This document shows positions 8,319 to 15,693 of a DNA stretch of 64,000 bases, one piece after another. Position 1 is the stretch's first letter; the number at the start of each line of letters is the position of its first letter. Below the pieces are notes generated by a model, which saw only the letters and a list, made by a program, of their open reading frames with translations, did no database searches and was not told the DNA's origin. This stretch comes from Lactobacillus kimbladii (GTDB taxonomy: Bacteria; Bacillota; Bacilli; Lactobacillales; Lactobacillaceae): NCBI RefSeq assembly GCF_014323605.1, contig NZ_SCMB01000001.1, forward strand, positions 310,001 to 374,000, read 5' to 3'. A program made the translations under genes and the position numbers.

Positions 8319-9803
8319 CTAATTTTCAGCAGCATATTGTCCGGCTAGACGACCAAAGGTCTGGGCGTGACTGCAAGTAAGGCCAGGAATTCTATCTGGA
8401 TAACTGCCCCAGAAGAAACCACCACTGGCGTTACCAGCTGCGTATAGGTGAGGAATTGGATCACCATTCTGGTCAATGACTTCCATCTTAGTATTGATCC
8501 GTAAACCATCTAGAGTAGCAAGCAAACGTCCACCCATGATGACACCATAGTATGGCGCTTTATCTACTGGGAATAATCTGAACTTCTCTTTACCAAAGTC
8601 GGTATCAACGCCTTTTTCACACATCTCGTTATAACGTTTAACACTGTTAACCAGGTTATCTTTTGGCAAATTCAATTTTTCAGCTAATTCTTCAATGGTA
8701 TCAGCTTTCTTAACCAGGCCGTCATCAATTCTGCGTTGAATCTCTTCTTTGTTCTCCTCTGTATTGTAAATACCAGGCCAGCCTAAACGAGAACAACCTT
8801 GAGTATCAAATTGTGCCAAGTGATCCATAGTATCTTCAGACCAAATTTGTGCTTCAAGGTAGCCTGGTTGCTTAGCCATTGCATTAATATCAAATTGGTA
8901 AGGTACACTTTCGTTGCCGAAACGCTCACCTTTTAAGTTAACTTTTAGTAGTGGGTAAGCACCCATCCAGAAGTAGCCTGGATCCTTAAAGTCAATGACA
9001 TAATGGTCTTCAGCCTTAGTGCCAACAGGAACTGCACCACGGTCAAAAATGATTTCAGCTGGTTCTTCATCGCGAGCAGCACCGACTTTAAGGCCAGCAA
9101 GAATACCTGAACCATCATCACGAGGTCCATCTGAATAAACATTCTTCTTGTAGCCAAGTGGATCCCATTTCTTCATCAATTCAACATTGGCACCGTAACC
9201 GCCAGTACAAATGATGACACCCTTATTAGCTTTATATTCAGTCTTTTCGCCACTTCCGCGATCGCTGGTAATTACACCGGTTACTGCACCACTATCATCT
9301 GTCACTAATTCTTCTAATTTAGTGTTGTATTTAAGGGTGACTCCTAGTTCTTTGACCTTATCAATTACCCAATCGCCATAATGAGCCCAGCCGTTGTCAG
9401 GTGTTGCAATTGCTAACTCAGTATTGAAAGCTGTATTAACAACAGTTTCATAGTGGGCATCTTTTTGTGGTCTCAAAACACCGCCATTTGGTTTCAAAAT
9501 GTTATCTTCAAGCCAATTGGCAGTTTCGTCTGCATGATTTGCCCAAGTCCAAAGTAAACGTTCATCAACGTTATCTTGGAAGAACAAGGTTAAAAAGTTC
9601 ATTAGTTTAGCTTTATCAACTTTAATTCCTGCTCTTCTTTGGGCGTTACTGTCCAGCGCAGCAAAGAATGAACGGAATAAAAATCTTGAACTTCCTTGCT
9701 TGTCAATCAGGAGAACTTTTGCTCCCTTTTCAGCAGCAGCACAAGCTGCCATTGCGCCAGCATTGCTGGCACCAGCAATAATGACATCATAAGTATTTTC
9801 CAT
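8319..9803 (-). CDS. FAD-dependent oxidoreductase (FAD_binding_2), first gene of the operon
   Basis: This 494-residue protein has the Rossmann motif GASNAG at 11-16 (third Gly kept, middle Gly replaced by Ser), KVLLIDKQ as the second strand, CTGGYGAN near 207 and the C-terminal LYAAGNASGG. The substrate loop is SYPDRIPGLTCSHAQTFGRLAG, closer to ketosteroid-dehydrogenase-like flavoproteins than to fumarate reductase. No FMN_bind domain and no signal peptide are seen. It heads the run 9803-3663, and the divergence from its two operon relatives suggests different substrates or successive steps. An inverted repeat lies 40 bases upstream, and a LysR gene lies further upstream on the same strand. 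Confidence 0.8.
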   Translation of the reverse strand: MENTYDVIIAGASNAGAMAACAAAEKGAKVLLIDKQGSSRFLFRSFFAALDSNAQRRAGIKVDKAKLMNFLTLFFQDNVDERLLWTWANHADETANWLEDNILKPNGGVLRPQKDAHYETVVNTAFNTELAIATPDNGWAHYGDWVIDKVKELGVTLKYNTKLEELVTDDSGAVTGVITSDRGSGEKTEYKANKGVIICTGGYGANVELMKKWDPLGYKKNVYSDGPRDDGSGILAGLKVGAARDEEPAEIIFDRGAVPVGTKAEDHYVIDFKDPGYFWMGAYPLLKVNLKGERFGNESVPYQFDINAMAKQPGYLEAQIWSEDTMDHLAQFDTQGCSRLGWPGIYNTEENKEEIQRRIDDGLVKKADTIEELAEKLNLPKDNLVNSVKRYNEMCEKGVDTDFGKEKFRLFPVDKAPYYGVIMGGRLLATLDGLRINTKMEVIDQNGDPIPHLYAAGNASGGFFWGSYPDRIPGLTCSHAQTFGRLAGQYAAEN

Positions 9804-9842
9804 TTTTATACCTCACTTCTTTAAACAAATCCTTTAACCGTT

Positions 9843-9858
9843 TTCATAATACTATGAA
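9843..9858. promoter_or_regulatory. Inverted repeat upstream of the flavoprotein operon, candidate LysR site
   Basis: TTCATAATACTATGAA has 6-bp arms (TTCATA/TATGAA) around 4 bases and fits the loose T-N11-A form of LysR boxes. It sits 40 bases before the first operon gene and next to the LysR gene. The assignment rests on position and symmetry only. Confidence 0.45.
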
Positions 9859-9934
9859 TCAAGTGAATTTATGCACCATATTTAGAATTAAGAATTACTA
9901 AATGGAATACAGAACATAACAATTTAAAAAGGCA

Positions 9935-9983
9935 AAATAAAAATGCTTGTAAGATCAACGTTTAAGTGCTGACTACAAGCATT
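9935..9983 (-). terminator. Terminator of the LysR gene
   Basis: A perfect 10-bp stem (AATGCTTGTA 9942-9951 with TACAAGCATT 9974-9983) around a 22-base loop is followed on the minus strand by TTTATTTT. It separates the LysR gene from the flavoprotein operon. Confidence 0.8.
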
Positions 9984-10007
9984 CCAAAAACAACTTTTAT
10001 TTGTGCA

Positions 10008-10919
10008 TTACTTATTTTTATCCTCAGATAAATATTCGTTTATTGCTTTTTTTAATGTACTGACCACTTTTTCAAGTACAGAATCATTAGTAAAACTCTC
10101 CATGTATGCAATTCCATATGGTGAAATATCATGATAATCAATGGGAATATATTTAATTCCCTCTGATTGATAATCTGCAATGAAGTTGGGCAAAATGCCA
10201 TAACCCCAACCGCCTCTGACATAAATATCCATGGCCAAGAAATCTTGCACAAATTTGATATGTTCCATACCTAATTTATTGATTAAAGCAGTTTGAAAAT
10301 TCAACTGTACATTTAAAGAACTGTTAGGATCAAGCAAAAATACGTCACGATCAATTAAATCTGAAATAGAAATCTTAGATTTTTCTGGTAAAGGAGAATC
10401 TTTTTGACAAGCTACTACCACTTTACCTTGAACCATTGGCTCAAAGTGAATATCTTCAACAACATCAACATCTTCTCGTGCAATTGCACACAAATCAACG
10501 TGATGGTTAAGAAGCTCACCAATAGAATTGTTGAGTACAAAGACAAACTGGATGTTCAAATTACTCCCAGATTCACGCAATTTGCGCAAAAAAATGGGCA
10601 GAATTTTTTGTTCAAACGGTGTATCGCAGACCCCTATTCTTAAAAGCGTTTCTGGGTCATTCTTTTTGCTTTGCAAGTATGCTACCGTGTAATCCATATC
10701 ATCTACCACATTGCGCGCAACACGATAGAAGTACTTGCCAGCGCTCGTTAAGGAAATACGGTGATGAGCACGATTGATTAAAGTTACCCCCAGTGTATCC
10801 TCAAGATCCTTAATATTTTTAGAAACTGCCGACTGGGAGAAATTTAAGCGCTCAGCTGCAATAGTAAAACTGGAATTATCTATGGCCTTAATAAAACAGC
10901 GTAATTGAGTGAAATTCAT
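10008..10919 (-). CDS. LysR-family transcriptional regulator
   Basis: The 303-residue protein has a LysR winged HTH in residues 1-60 (MNFTQLRCFIKAIDNSSF..AAERLNFSQSAVSKNIKDLE), then a periplasmic-binding-protein-like effector domain. It lies between the flavoprotein operon and the single FMN/FAD reductase gene, all on the same strand, so it is the likely regulator of one or both. LysR proteins usually activate in response to a pathway small molecule; here that would be the substrate of the reductases. A terminator follows it. Confidence 0.9.
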   Translation of the reverse strand: MNFTQLRCFIKAIDNSSFTIAAERLNFSQSAVSKNIKDLEDTLGVTLINRAHHRISLTSAGKYFYRVARNVVDDMDYTVAYLQSKKNDPETLLRIGVCDTPFEQKILPIFLRKLRESGSNLNIQFVFVLNNSIGELLNHHVDLCAIAREDVDVVEDIHFEPMVQGKVVVACQKDSPLPEKSKISISDLIDRDVFLLDPNSSLNVQLNFQTALINKLGMEHIKFVQDFLAMDIYVRGGWGYGILPNFIADYQSEGIKYIPIDYHDISPYGIAYMESFTNDSVLEKVVSTLKKAINEYLSEDKNK

Positions 10920-11025
10920 TTTATTACCTCATCAAATTAACAAAAATTTTCTTCCTGTGTATATTATACTAAAAATTAACATACTTAAAAAAGACTGTCC
11001 TATTAGTTACTGTTTTGAGCTATAC

Positions 11026-11057
11026 AAAAGGGTCATTTAATTTTAATGACCCTTTTT
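11026..11057 (-). terminator. Terminator of the FAD/FMN reductase gene
   Basis: AAAAGGGTCATT pairs with AATGACCCTTTT across a 7-base AT loop, with T-runs and A-runs at the ends. Confidence 0.88.
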
Positions 11058-11068
11058 AGCAATACTTA

Positions 11069-12871
11069 TTACTTTATTTTACTTAGTGCATCCCTAACTG
11101 CGTCTTTGAGACCACGTGATGAACTCGAAGCACCACTGACTGCGTCAACATCAACAGTATTTTCCTGAACCATCTTAGCAGGCAGAGTCTTAATAGCTTT
11201 CAAACCATAGTCATCTGACTCAGCCTGTTTCAAAACTTCAATATTCTTTAGGTTCTTTTGCTCATCAACAGTTACCCGTACAACTATTTCATCACCCATG
11301 CCTTTAGTAGATTTACCAATGTATTGGTTCTCTCCTGTTTCATAGGTTTCATGTTTAAGATCTGAAGTTAAATGCTTTTCATGCATAGTAGCCCCACTTG
11401 CTGCATCAGTTGTTTCATCAACTTTGGGTTTAGCCGCATTTTCTCCGGCAATCTTGCCCCAAATCAAACATTCTGCCAAGTTATTGCCGCCTTGGTATTG
11501 GTTAACACAGATACCGCCAAGTTCACCAGCAGAATAAAGGTTAGGGATCGCTTTTCCTCTGGTATCCAAAATTTCCGCATTCTTATTTCTTCTTGGACCA
11601 CCTTGAGTGTTAAGCATTGTCTGCTCTAGTTTGACGGCATAAATTGTATTACCGTCAAACGCACGCAAAGTAGCTGGATCTCTTCTAAATTCGGGGTCGT
11701 CTTGTTCCTGACATGCTTTATTAAAACGATTGAGAGTATCAGACAAAACTGCTGGATCAACTCCAATTTTATCGGCTAGTTCGGAAACAGAGTCAGCCTT
11801 GATAACATTTTCTGTGTATGGCTCGTAATCGCCAATAATTTTATCATTATCTAATTCATGCTTTTTGGTTTCATCAAAAATCAAGTATGGGTGTTCTTGA
11901 TTTAGTGGTACTTTCCACTGACCGTGATTCTTGATGTGACCGTGACGATTTTCTTCTGCTTCATTAAAGTATCTGGTACCGTCATCACCTATAACAAAGG
12001 CACTACCAGTAGAAACAGCTTCATTTTGGGCTCCCAGCATTAAACGACCACGCTGGCCCGCTGGAACTGCAAAAGCCATGCCATGAAGCAAACCCAAAGA
12101 CTCAAAGTTGTGCAAATGCCAAAAGTCGGCGCCAACTTCTTGAGCCATTCGCAAACCGTCACCTTTGTTATAAAGGGTACCCAGTGGTGCCAGTCTCTTG
12201 GCGCCAATAAAGTCTTCAATCATTCTTTGGTTATTTTCAAAACCACCGGTAGTCATGACAACACCATTTTTAGCCTGAACTTTGAGCAGCTTACCGTCAC
12301 GCTTAATCACTACGCCGTAAATCTTTTTAGTTTCCGGATCTTGAATTAGTTCTTGAGCAGGCGTGCTGTACAAAACATCAATTTTGTCTTGCCGTTTCAC
12401 TACTTGCTCTTTTAAAATCTGCCATAAGGAAGCGTCAAACCAATGTTTAGTGACAGTGGTAAAGTCATAAGACTCTGAACCCTCAAACTCAGGAAATTCT
12501 CTGAAAGCATAACTTTTATCTGGCGCATATTCTTTAGCACTATTTGGTTTAACACCCAAATATTTTGAAACATATTCAGGAATGTGCACCATCCCATCGA
12601 CATAAGTATCAATCATCTCTTCGTCAAGTTCCATTGGCGCCGTTAGTTTCTGATAATACTTTTTCAACTCATTAAAGTCATTACCCGTACCAATTAATTG
12701 GGCAGAATACCGGGTATTACCACCTTCGTGCCCTTCAGGAGCTGCATCAACCAGTAGCACTTTAGCGTCATGATCAGCCGCAAACCGAGCAGCAGTGGCA
12801 CCAGCACCGCCAAATCCTAAAACAACAACATCATAATTTGCATCCCATGCAATATTCTTTTGATAAATCAT
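11069..12871 (-). CDS. FAD_binding_2-FMN_bind reductase (domain order reversed)
   Basis: The 600-residue flavoprotein has an FAD domain first (GFGGAG at 19-24, LLVDAAPEG as second strand, LYSAGELGG near the end) and an FMN_bind domain at the C-terminus with DAVSGAS (SGAS about 579-582) as the probable covalent FMN site. The paralogue at 5173-7038 has these domains in the opposite order. The substrate loop reads NQYQGGNN in place of NRLGGN, so the fumarate-binding Arg is missing. The start at 12869-12871 follows AAAGGAG; a longer reading frame overlaps that site. It is transcribed alone, divergent from the cupin gene. Its electron donor is unknown and no haem motif is present. Confidence 0.85.
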   Translation of the reverse strand: MIYQKNIAWDANYDVVVLGFGGAGATAARFAADHDAKVLLVDAAPEGHEGGNTRYSAQLIGTGNDFNELKKYYQKLTAPMELDEEMIDTYVDGMVHIPEYVSKYLGVKPNSAKEYAPDKSYAFREFPEFEGSESYDFTTVTKHWFDASLWQILKEQVVKRQDKIDVLYSTPAQELIQDPETKKIYGVVIKRDGKLLKVQAKNGVVMTTGGFENNQRMIEDFIGAKRLAPLGTLYNKGDGLRMAQEVGADFWHLHNFESLGLLHGMAFAVPAGQRGRLMLGAQNEAVSTGSAFVIGDDGTRYFNEAEENRHGHIKNHGQWKVPLNQEHPYLIFDETKKHELDNDKIIGDYEPYTENVIKADSVSELADKIGVDPAVLSDTLNRFNKACQEQDDPEFRRDPATLRAFDGNTIYAVKLEQTMLNTQGGPRRNKNAEILDTRGKAIPNLYSAGELGGICVNQYQGGNNLAECLIWGKIAGENAAKPKVDETTDAASGATMHEKHLTSDLKHETYETGENQYIGKSTKGMGDEIVVRVTVDEQKNLKNIEVLKQAESDDYGLKAIKTLPAKMVQENTVDVDAVSGASSSSRGLKDAVRDALSKIK

Positions 12872-13009
12872 GTTAATCTCCTTTGTATAAATCGCTTTCA
12901 TTTATCAAATTAATTTTATCACGTTATTTTTTAACAAAATAACAAATTCACAAAACAATAACTAATTATTAATAAATGTAATTTAACTCATAATTACTGT
13001 TAAAATAAC

Positions 13010-13037
13010 TTGACTTAAAGTACACATTAAGTACTAA
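13010..13037 (+). promoter_or_regulatory. Promoter and inverted repeat before the cupin gene
   Basis: TTGACT (13010-13015) and TACTAA (13032-13037) are spaced 16 bases apart. The inverted repeat AGTAC/GTACT (13019-13035) overlaps the spacer and -10, where a repressor could bind. The boxes are recognisable but not perfect. Confidence 0.45.
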
Positions 13038-13071
13038 AGTAATCGTATAAATCAGGTAAAGGAGAATCAAT

Positions 13072-13485
13072 ATGGACGATCACAAAGATGATGTGCAAAA
13101 TGGTACTTTTGCTTTGGGTGAAAAGAATACTGCTTATCAAAAATATTTTATTGGCCAGAGTTACCTGCAAAGCTTGGTCAATGATCCTAAGATTAACGTA
13201 AGCGTCTCAAACGTTAGTTTTGAACCGGGTTGTCGCAACAACTGGCACCAACATATGGGCGGCTTTCAAATTTTATTAGCTACAGCTGGCGAAGGCTGGT
13301 ATCAAGAAGAAGGAAAGAGTGCACGTAAATTACATCCGGAAGATGTAGTAGTTGTTCACGACGGTGTTAAGCACTGGCATGGTGCTACCAAAAAAAGTTG
13401 GTTTGCGCATATTGCAATCACTGCGGGAACACCAAAATGGCTGGAGCCAGTCACAGATGAAGAATATGAAAAATTGGAGGATTAA
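13072..13485 (+). CDS. Cupin-domain protein
   Basis: The 137-residue single-domain protein has the two cupin motifs: NNWHQHMGGFQ (His59, His61, Gln66) and a second one with His101 in HDGVKHWHGA. These residues are the expected metal ligands of a beta-barrel cupin. The start has AAAGGAG seven bases upstream. It is followed after two bases by a carboxymuconolactone-decarboxylase-like gene, a pairing often seen as a fusion or operon. The catalytic role is unknown; peroxide handling or a small-molecule isomerase/decarboxylase role are possibilities. It diverges from an FMN/FAD reductase, suggesting a link to the redox island. Confidence 0.88.
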   Translation: MDDHKDDVQNGTFALGEKNTAYQKYFIGQSYLQSLVNDPKINVSVSNVSFEPGCRNNWHQHMGGFQILLATAGEGWYQEEGKSARKLHPEDVVVVHDGVKHWHGATKKSWFAHIAITAGTPKWLEPVTDEEYEKLED

Positions 13486-13487
13486 AA

Positions 13488-13805
13488 ATGAAAAAGCAAA
13501 CAGCCGGTAGAGATAATTTAGGTGATTTTGCACCTAAGTTTGCAGAATTGAATGATGATGTTTTATTTGGTGAAGTCTGGTCAAGAGAGGACAAGTTGTC
13601 TGCACGTGACCGTAGTTTAATTACTTGTGCCGCATTAATGGCACAAGGAGCTTTTCCTCAACTTAAATCACATATGATTATTGGAAAAAAGAACGGCATT
13701 ACGAAAGACGAAATAGTCGAACTGATTACTCATTTGGCATTTTATTGCGGCTGGCCGAAGGCTTGGTCTGCTTTTGATTTGGCAAAAGAAATTTTCACTG
13801 ATTAA
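13488..13805 (+). CDS. Carboxymuconolactone decarboxylase (CMD/AhpD-fold) family protein
   Basis: The 105-residue all-helical protein matches the CMD core: RDRSLITCAALMAQGAFPQL, SHMIIGKKNGITKDEIVELI and HLAFYCGWPKAWSAF. The CxxC redox pair of true AhpD is absent, so it is closer to the gamma-carboxymuconolactone decarboxylase subgroup, which often has unknown substrates. It is two bases behind the cupin gene with an internal GGAGG site and is almost certainly co-translated. A strong terminator follows. Confidence 0.87.
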   Translation: MKKQTAGRDNLGDFAPKFAELNDDVLFGEVWSREDKLSARDRSLITCAALMAQGAFPQLKSHMIIGKKNGITKDEIVELITHLAFYCGWPKAWSAFDLAKEIFTD

Positions 13806-13817
13806 AGCCTTTAATTT

Positions 13818-13850
13818 AAAGCAGCTGACCTTTTGTCCGGCTGCTTTTTA
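13818..13850 (+). terminator. Terminator of the cupin-CMD operon
   Basis: AAAGCAGC pairs with GCTGCTTT, and a T-run follows. Confidence 0.85.
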
Positions 13851-13948
13851 TGTCTAAAATCTATGGTCTTAAACGGTTTCTGCATCCCTAATTTTATGCT
13901 AACCTGTAGAAGTATTAATTAAAGAAATCACAGGAGCAAAAACCTATT

Positions 13949-14917
13949 ATGAGTAAAAAAATTCTAATCTTACATACTGGTGGCACCATTTCAATGTCAG
14001 AAGATGAAAATGGAAAAATTAAGCCTAACAGTCAAAATCCCTTGGCTGACCTGTCTTTAAACGTTAATGACGATGTTCAGATAGTTACTGAAGAAATTTT
14101 CAACTTGCCTTCTCCTCATATGACACCGGAGTGCATGTTGCAACTTTCTTTGCGGATCCGCCAAGCAGAAGCCGAAGGTTTTTTCGGGGCAGTCGTGACT
14201 CACGGCACAGACACTCTGGAGGAAACAGCTTTATTTTTAGATTTAACCATTTCCAGTAAAATGCCTGTGGTAGTAACCGGAGCTATGCGCTCTTCTAATG
14301 AAATTGGCAGCGACGGACTGTACAATTTCAGAACCGCAATCATGGTAGCCAGTTCTGATGCTTCTATTGGCAAAGGTGTTGTAGTTGTGATGAATGATGA
14401 AATTCATCCCGCCCGTTATGTTACGAAGACCCATACTACAAATGTTGCTACTTTTCGCACAGCCACATTTGGTCCTATAGGAGTTGTATCCGAAGGTCAC
14501 GTTAATTACGTGCAAACCATCAATCCCCAGCAACACTTACCAATTGACCACATTATTTCAAATGTTTATTTAGTAAAGGCCTATGCAGGAATGGGACCAG
14601 AGATCTTTCAAGCTTTAAACAAGCCATCAACAAACGGGTTAGTAATTGAAGCTTTAGGTGCCGGTAACATGCCACCCCAAACATTACCTGAATTGCAAAA
14701 ACTGCTTGATAATGGAATTCCCCTGGTATTGGTTTCCCGTTGTTTTAACGGTATTGCTGAACCAGTTTATGATTATCAAGGTGGCGGTGTCGGATTAGCC
14801 AAAATGGGCATTATCTTCTGCCGCGGCCTCAATGGACAAAAAGCCAGAATTAAGCTCTTAGTTGGTTTAAGTGCTGGTCTGAAAAATGAGCAATTAAAGA
14901 AATACATTAATAATTAA
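13949..14917 (+). CDS. ansA: L-asparaginase, cytosolic type
   Basis: The 322-residue protein hydrolyses asparagine to aspartate and ammonia. Both active-site signatures are present: LHTGGTISM with nucleophile Thr13, and HGTDTLEET at 85-93 with the second Thr-Asp pair. No signal peptide is seen, which fits the intracellular type I enzyme. Upstream is a short GGAG site (CAGGAGC). It stands alone between two terminators. Confidence 0.92.
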   Translation: MSKKILILHTGGTISMSEDENGKIKPNSQNPLADLSLNVNDDVQIVTEEIFNLPSPHMTPECMLQLSLRIRQAEAEGFFGAVVTHGTDTLEETALFLDLTISSKMPVVVTGAMRSSNEIGSDGLYNFRTAIMVASSDASIGKGVVVVMNDEIHPARYVTKTHTTNVATFRTATFGPIGVVSEGHVNYVQTINPQQHLPIDHIISNVYLVKAYAGMGPEIFQALNKPSTNGLVIEALGAGNMPPQTLPELQKLLDNGIPLVLVSRCFNGIAEPVYDYQGGGVGLAKMGIIFCRGLNGQKARIKLLVGLSAGLKNEQLKKYINN

Positions 14918-14927
14918 ATCAGCAATG

Positions 14928-14958
14928 AAAACCATCTTCATATAAAGATGGTTTTTTC
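14928..14958 (+). terminator. Terminator of the asparaginase gene
   Basis: AAACCATCTT pairs with AAGATGGTTT across a 7-base loop, followed by TTTT. Confidence 0.87.
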
Positions 14959-14984
14959 TTGCAAAAATTCATGATTATTTGTAA

Positions 14985-15001
14985 AATGACCGATGGTCAT
15001 T
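14985..15001. promoter_or_regulatory. TetR-type operator
   Basis: AATGACCGATGGTCATT has 7-bp inverted arms around GAT, immediately before the TetR gene. TGACCnnnGGTCA is a common layout for TetR-family sites, so autoregulation is likely. Confidence 0.7.
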
Positions 15002-15029
15002 ATTGAATGAAAGGAGTATATTTGCCATT

Positions 15030-15692
15030 ATGTATGTCTTGACTCCCAAAGAAAAAGAAGCAAAAAAACAGCTCATTGCAACTGCTGCCAGCAAGTTATT
15101 TCAAAAAAATGATTTTAACCAAATATCTATGGCGCAAATTGCCAATGAATCTGGCGTGGCAAAGGGCACACTATTTAATTATTTTAAAACTAAAGAAAAT
15201 ATCTTTATGTACTTATTGCTTTCTGGTTACCAAGATTACCTCACGGAAGTTCTTCTGCGTTTTCAAAAAACTGAAAATATCACTTCTTGGGCTGATTTTT
15301 CCTCTTTTATACTAGAGCAAAACCATTTGTTAATTAGTCAGAGGACTGATTTATTACGTCTTAACGCGCTACGTGGTCCAATTTTAGAAACTGCCGCTGA
15401 CAGAGAACAGACATTGGCTGGTCGCGAAAAACTCTACGAAATAAACAGGAAATTGGGACAAGCAATAGCCGAGAGAATTTCACTGCTTAGCGTTAAGCAA
15501 GCCAGTCACCTTTTCATCATTCAAAGTGCAATTATTAGCGGACTAATGAATATGATGAACCTGGATGAGTTTCACCACGATCAATTACCCGTTGATTTTA
15601 AAGTTTTTCAAATCGACCTCGAACAAGAAGCAAATCAATTAATGCTCTTTTATTTACAAGGCATAGAGCAAAAACTGGAAGGAGCAAAATAA
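15030..15692 (+). CDS. TetR-family transcriptional regulator
   Basis: The protein is about 220 residues. The N-terminal HTH reads AASKLFQKNDFNQISMAQIANESGVAKGTLFNYFKTKENI, shown here in part as AKGTLFNYFKTKENIF, the hallmark recognition helix of TetR repressors. The C-terminal ligand domain is variable. I place the start at ATG 15030; the AAAGGAG lies 13 bases upstream. A TTG at 15003 would lie upstream of that site. A palindromic operator lies just ahead. The stop is one base before the start of the LepA paralogue, so the two are translationally coupled. Confidence 0.88.
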   Translation: MYVLTPKEKEAKKQLIATAASKLFQKNDFNQISMAQIANESGVAKGTLFNYFKTKENIFMYLLLSGYQDYLTEVLLRFQKTENITSWADFSSFILEQNHLLISQRTDLLRLNALRGPILETAADREQTLAGREKLYEINRKLGQAIAERISLLSVKQASHLFIIQSAIISGLMNMMNLDEFHHDQLPVDFKVFQIDLEQEANQLMLFYLQGIEQKLEGAK

Positions 15693-15693
15693 A

